Below are positions 6,868 through 8,115 of a stretch of DNA of 8,115 nucleotides, in pieces (position 1 is the first letter of the stretch; each line of letters opens with the position of its first letter). A program made the position numbers and the translations under genes. Below the pieces are notes generated by a model. The model worked only from the letters and a program-made list of their open reading frames with translations. It was not told the DNA's origin and made no database searches. Source of the DNA: Gemmatimonadales bacterium (GTDB taxonomy: Bacteria > Gemmatimonadota > Gemmatimonadetes > Gemmatimonadales > GWC2-71-9); contig JACCSE010000055.1 of the NCBI GenBank assembly GCA_013813145.1, forward strand, positions 1-8,115. The letters run 5' to 3'.

Positions 6868-7404
6868 TCAGTGAATTTTAATGTTCCCGCCCGCCGGCCA
6901 GGTCCGCGCGTTGCCCTCGGCCCAGAGTTTCACGGCGCAGTACTCCTCCGAAGTGATGATCCCCGCTCCACCTTCGAAGCCGAGGAAGGTGGAGCGGTCC
7001 ACTTCAGCCCTGCCGTCACCCACATCCAACACCCTGAACCAGGCGTCATCGCCTACCCCTGTGACCGGATCGGGGTCGTTGCTGTGGGTCAGCACACCAC
7101 CGACCCAGGCACGGTTGTTGACTCTGTCCACGGCAAAACAGGTCACGTCACCCTTGTAGGTGAAGCCGAGATCGAACTGGTGCTGCTGGAAGCGCCCACT
7201 CACTGACCCATCCGCGTGCCGGATCGCATGAAATGAGAACGCGACCGTGCCGAAATCCGGATGGACGAACTGCCCGCCTCCGGTCACCTGCTCCTGCACT
7301 CCCCCCGCGCCGAGCTGTGGGCCTGACAGCTCCGAGCTGGTGCGCTCCGAGCAGGCGATTACCGCGAGGAGCAAGGTTGCCCCGACCGACGTTGCCTTCC
7401 GCAT
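6868..7404 (-). CDS. Small lipoprotein of unknown function
   Basis: A 178-residue protein. I do not recognise a characterised family, though the pattern resembles short secreted proteins often annotated hypothetical in environmental high-GC bacteria. It starts MRKATS, followed by a hydrophobic stretch and VIAC, with Cys18 as the likely lipidated residue. The mature part is rich in Gly, aromatics and short beta-like segments: GGGQFVHPDFGTVAF, HADGSVSGRF, GDVTCF, NRAWVGGV and, near the end, ITSEEYCAVKLW. Two further cysteines (in GDVTCF and SEEYCAV) could form a disulfide if the protein is periplasmic. The ATG at 7404 is chosen because AGGAGG (7416-7411) sits six bases upstream and the signal peptide follows at once; the frame stays open upstream to 7572, but those starts would bury the signal. 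It is divergent from the AraC-type regulator and convergent with the SDR gene. Confidence 0.8.
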   Translation of the reverse strand: MRKATSVGATLLLAVIACSERTSSELSGPQLGAGGVQEQVTGGGQFVHPDFGTVAFSFHAIRHADGSVSGRFQQHQFDLGFTYKGDVTCFAVDRVNNRAWVGGVLTHSNDPDPVTGVGDDAWFRVLDVGDGRAEVDRSTFLGFEGGAGIITSEEYCAVKLWAEGNARTWPAGGNIKIH

Positions 7405-7574
7405 CCGATGCCTCCTGTGTCTATAAAGGGACCGCAGGAGCATGTTAGGGCGTGGCCTAGGTGGGATCTTGCACCGCCGACGCGCGACTTGAACCCGACG
7501 ATCATTTGGGCTGTGCGGCACGCTTGTGTGTGAAACGTCCCCCCTGTTGTAGGCAGTCACCCTCCGGAGCACTA
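7405..7574. promoter_or_regulatory. Divergent intergenic region between the lipoprotein and AraC-type genes
   Basis: A 170-base gap that must contain the start signals of two outward-facing genes. Both ribosome binding sites are clear: AGGAGG at 7411-7416 on the minus strand and GGAG at 7566-7569 on the plus strand. I found no convincing promoter hexamers and no long dyad that would mark a regulator site. By position it is where the adjacent AraC-type protein could bind if it regulates its neighbour or itself. Confidence 0.45.
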
Positions 7575-8115
7575 ATGGTCCTTGCCGCGCCCAGCGTCCC
7601 CGTGACCATGGGAAGCCCGGTCTTTCGCTCGCTCGGCCTGGACGGGTTCGATGTCGTCGAGGCCTGGTTCGCGCCCGAAGACCGGCTCACCGCGCACACC
7701 CACGAGCGGGCGTGCGTTGCCGTCATACTCGAGGGCTCGTTCGGCCTGCGGATCGACGATCGATGCCTGCACTGCCCCCCGACCGCGGTCTTCACCGAGC
7801 CCGCCGGCGAGAGGCACTCGAATCACATCGGGCCCGCCGGCGCGCGGGTGGTCGTGGTGCAGCCCGATCCTGGCCTGCCGGAGCTGCTCCGCCCCTTCGC
7901 CCGCTTCCTGGGCCGGACCTCCCACCGGCACCACGCGGGCATCGCGGAGCGCGCGGCGCGACTCGCCGGCGAGCTCGAGCGAACCGACGACCTCGCCCCA
8001 CTCGCCGCCGAAGGACTCGTACTGGAGATGCTGGTGGCGCTGGCGCGCGCCGGCGATGCTGAGATCCGGCAGACTCCGCCCTGGCTGCTCCGGGCGCAGG
8101 AGATCCTGCACGCCA
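7575..8115 (+). CDS. AraC-family transcriptional regulator, cupin sensor half (C-terminus off the right edge)
   Basis: 180 codons of an N-terminal AraC-type sensing domain; the DNA-binding helix-turn-helix pair expected at the C-terminus lies beyond the window. The visible part is a cupin: HTHERACVAVILEG (41-54) corresponds to cupin motif 1 with His41 and His43, and PAGERHSNH (76-84) fits the PxGxxH pattern of motif 2 with His81. This arrangement (HxH, then PAGexHxN) is typical of a common group of one-component AraC regulators. After the cupin come helical segments (about 110-170) as in the linker and dimerisation region. Cys47, Cys64, His66 and Cys67 lie close to the putative site. The ATG at 7575 has GGAG five bases upstream. 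It is divergent from the lipoprotein gene. The ligand is unknown. Without the missing C-terminus, the class rests on the sensor-domain pattern. Confidence 0.8.
   Translation, partial: MVLAAPSVPVTMGSPVFRSLGLDGFDVVEAWFAPEDRLTAHTHERACVAVILEGSFGLRIDDRCLHCPPTAVFTEPAGERHSNHIGPAGARVVVVQPDPGLPELLRPFARFLGRTSHRHHAGIAERAARLAGELERTDDLAPLAAEGLVLEMLVALARAGDAEIRQTPPWLLRAQEILHA

Noticed and set aside
7420..7448. Minus-strand CTAACA-17-TATAGA as a promoter for the lipoprotein gene.
   Set aside because: The implied transcription start near 7413 would fall inside the AGGAGG ribosome binding site (7416-7411), leaving no usable leader.
7470..7515. Minus-strand GGGTTCAAGTC, resembling the T-loop of a tRNA.
   Set aside because: The flanking bases do not form a five-pair T-stem, and no acceptor stem, anticodon arm or CCA end can be built around it.
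7572..8111. Minus-strand open frame of 179 codons opposite the AraC-type gene.
   Set aside because: The plus strand gives a coherent cupin domain with a good ribosome binding site; the minus frame has no domain pattern.

Overview
The window is GC-rich, gene-dense bacterial chromosome. The gene set is ordinary housekeeping and cell-envelope biology. The GC content, the lipobox-bearing M1 metallopeptidase, the Lumazine_bd_2-like secreted protein and the small 'GGGQF...GSVSGRF' lipoprotein suggest Gemmatimonadota or a similar high-GC environmental Gram-negative. That assignment is inference, since no rRNA or other phylogenetic marker is present. I see no transposase, phage gene, CRISPR array, tRNA or rRNA, and no non-coding stretch longer than about 180 bases.

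Layout from left to right. (1) A minus-strand M1-family zinc metallopeptidase lipoprotein runs off the left edge (3-1961). (2) Divergent from it is a plus-strand HtrA/DegP-type protease with signal peptide, trypsin-like domain and two PDZ domains (2142-3706). Its reading frame is broken by one missing base near 3002, between the protease domain and PDZ1. (3) A 136-base convergent gap holds a tandem 14-base repeat and a long inverted repeat. (4) A two-gene minus-strand operon follows: a secreted NTF2/Lumazine_bd_2-like protein (5168-5611), then a secreted protein joining a c-type heme site to a virginiamycin-B-lyase-like beta-propeller (3843-5171). Their stop and start overlap as GTGA. (5) A plus-strand SDR oxidoreductase with a long charged N-terminal extension lies at 5781-6782. 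(6) A strong two-tier hairpin separates it from (7) a small minus-strand lipoprotein of unknown function (6868-7404). (8) Divergent from that is the cupin sensor half of an AraC-type regulator (7575 to the right edge).

Five of the seven genes (the peptidase, HtrA, the two operon proteins and the small lipoprotein) carry export or lipoprotein signals, so the region is biased toward envelope functions such as peptide trimming, protein quality control and redox. The alternating strands argue against one long operon. The only clear co-expression unit is the NTF2-like/heme-propeller pair. The AraC-type gene is placed to control the small lipoprotein, itself, or genes beyond the window. I did not find a convincing new multi-gene system. 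The points most worth checking are the htrA frameshift, the heme-propeller fusion with its coupled partner, and the uncharacterised lipoprotein beside the regulator.
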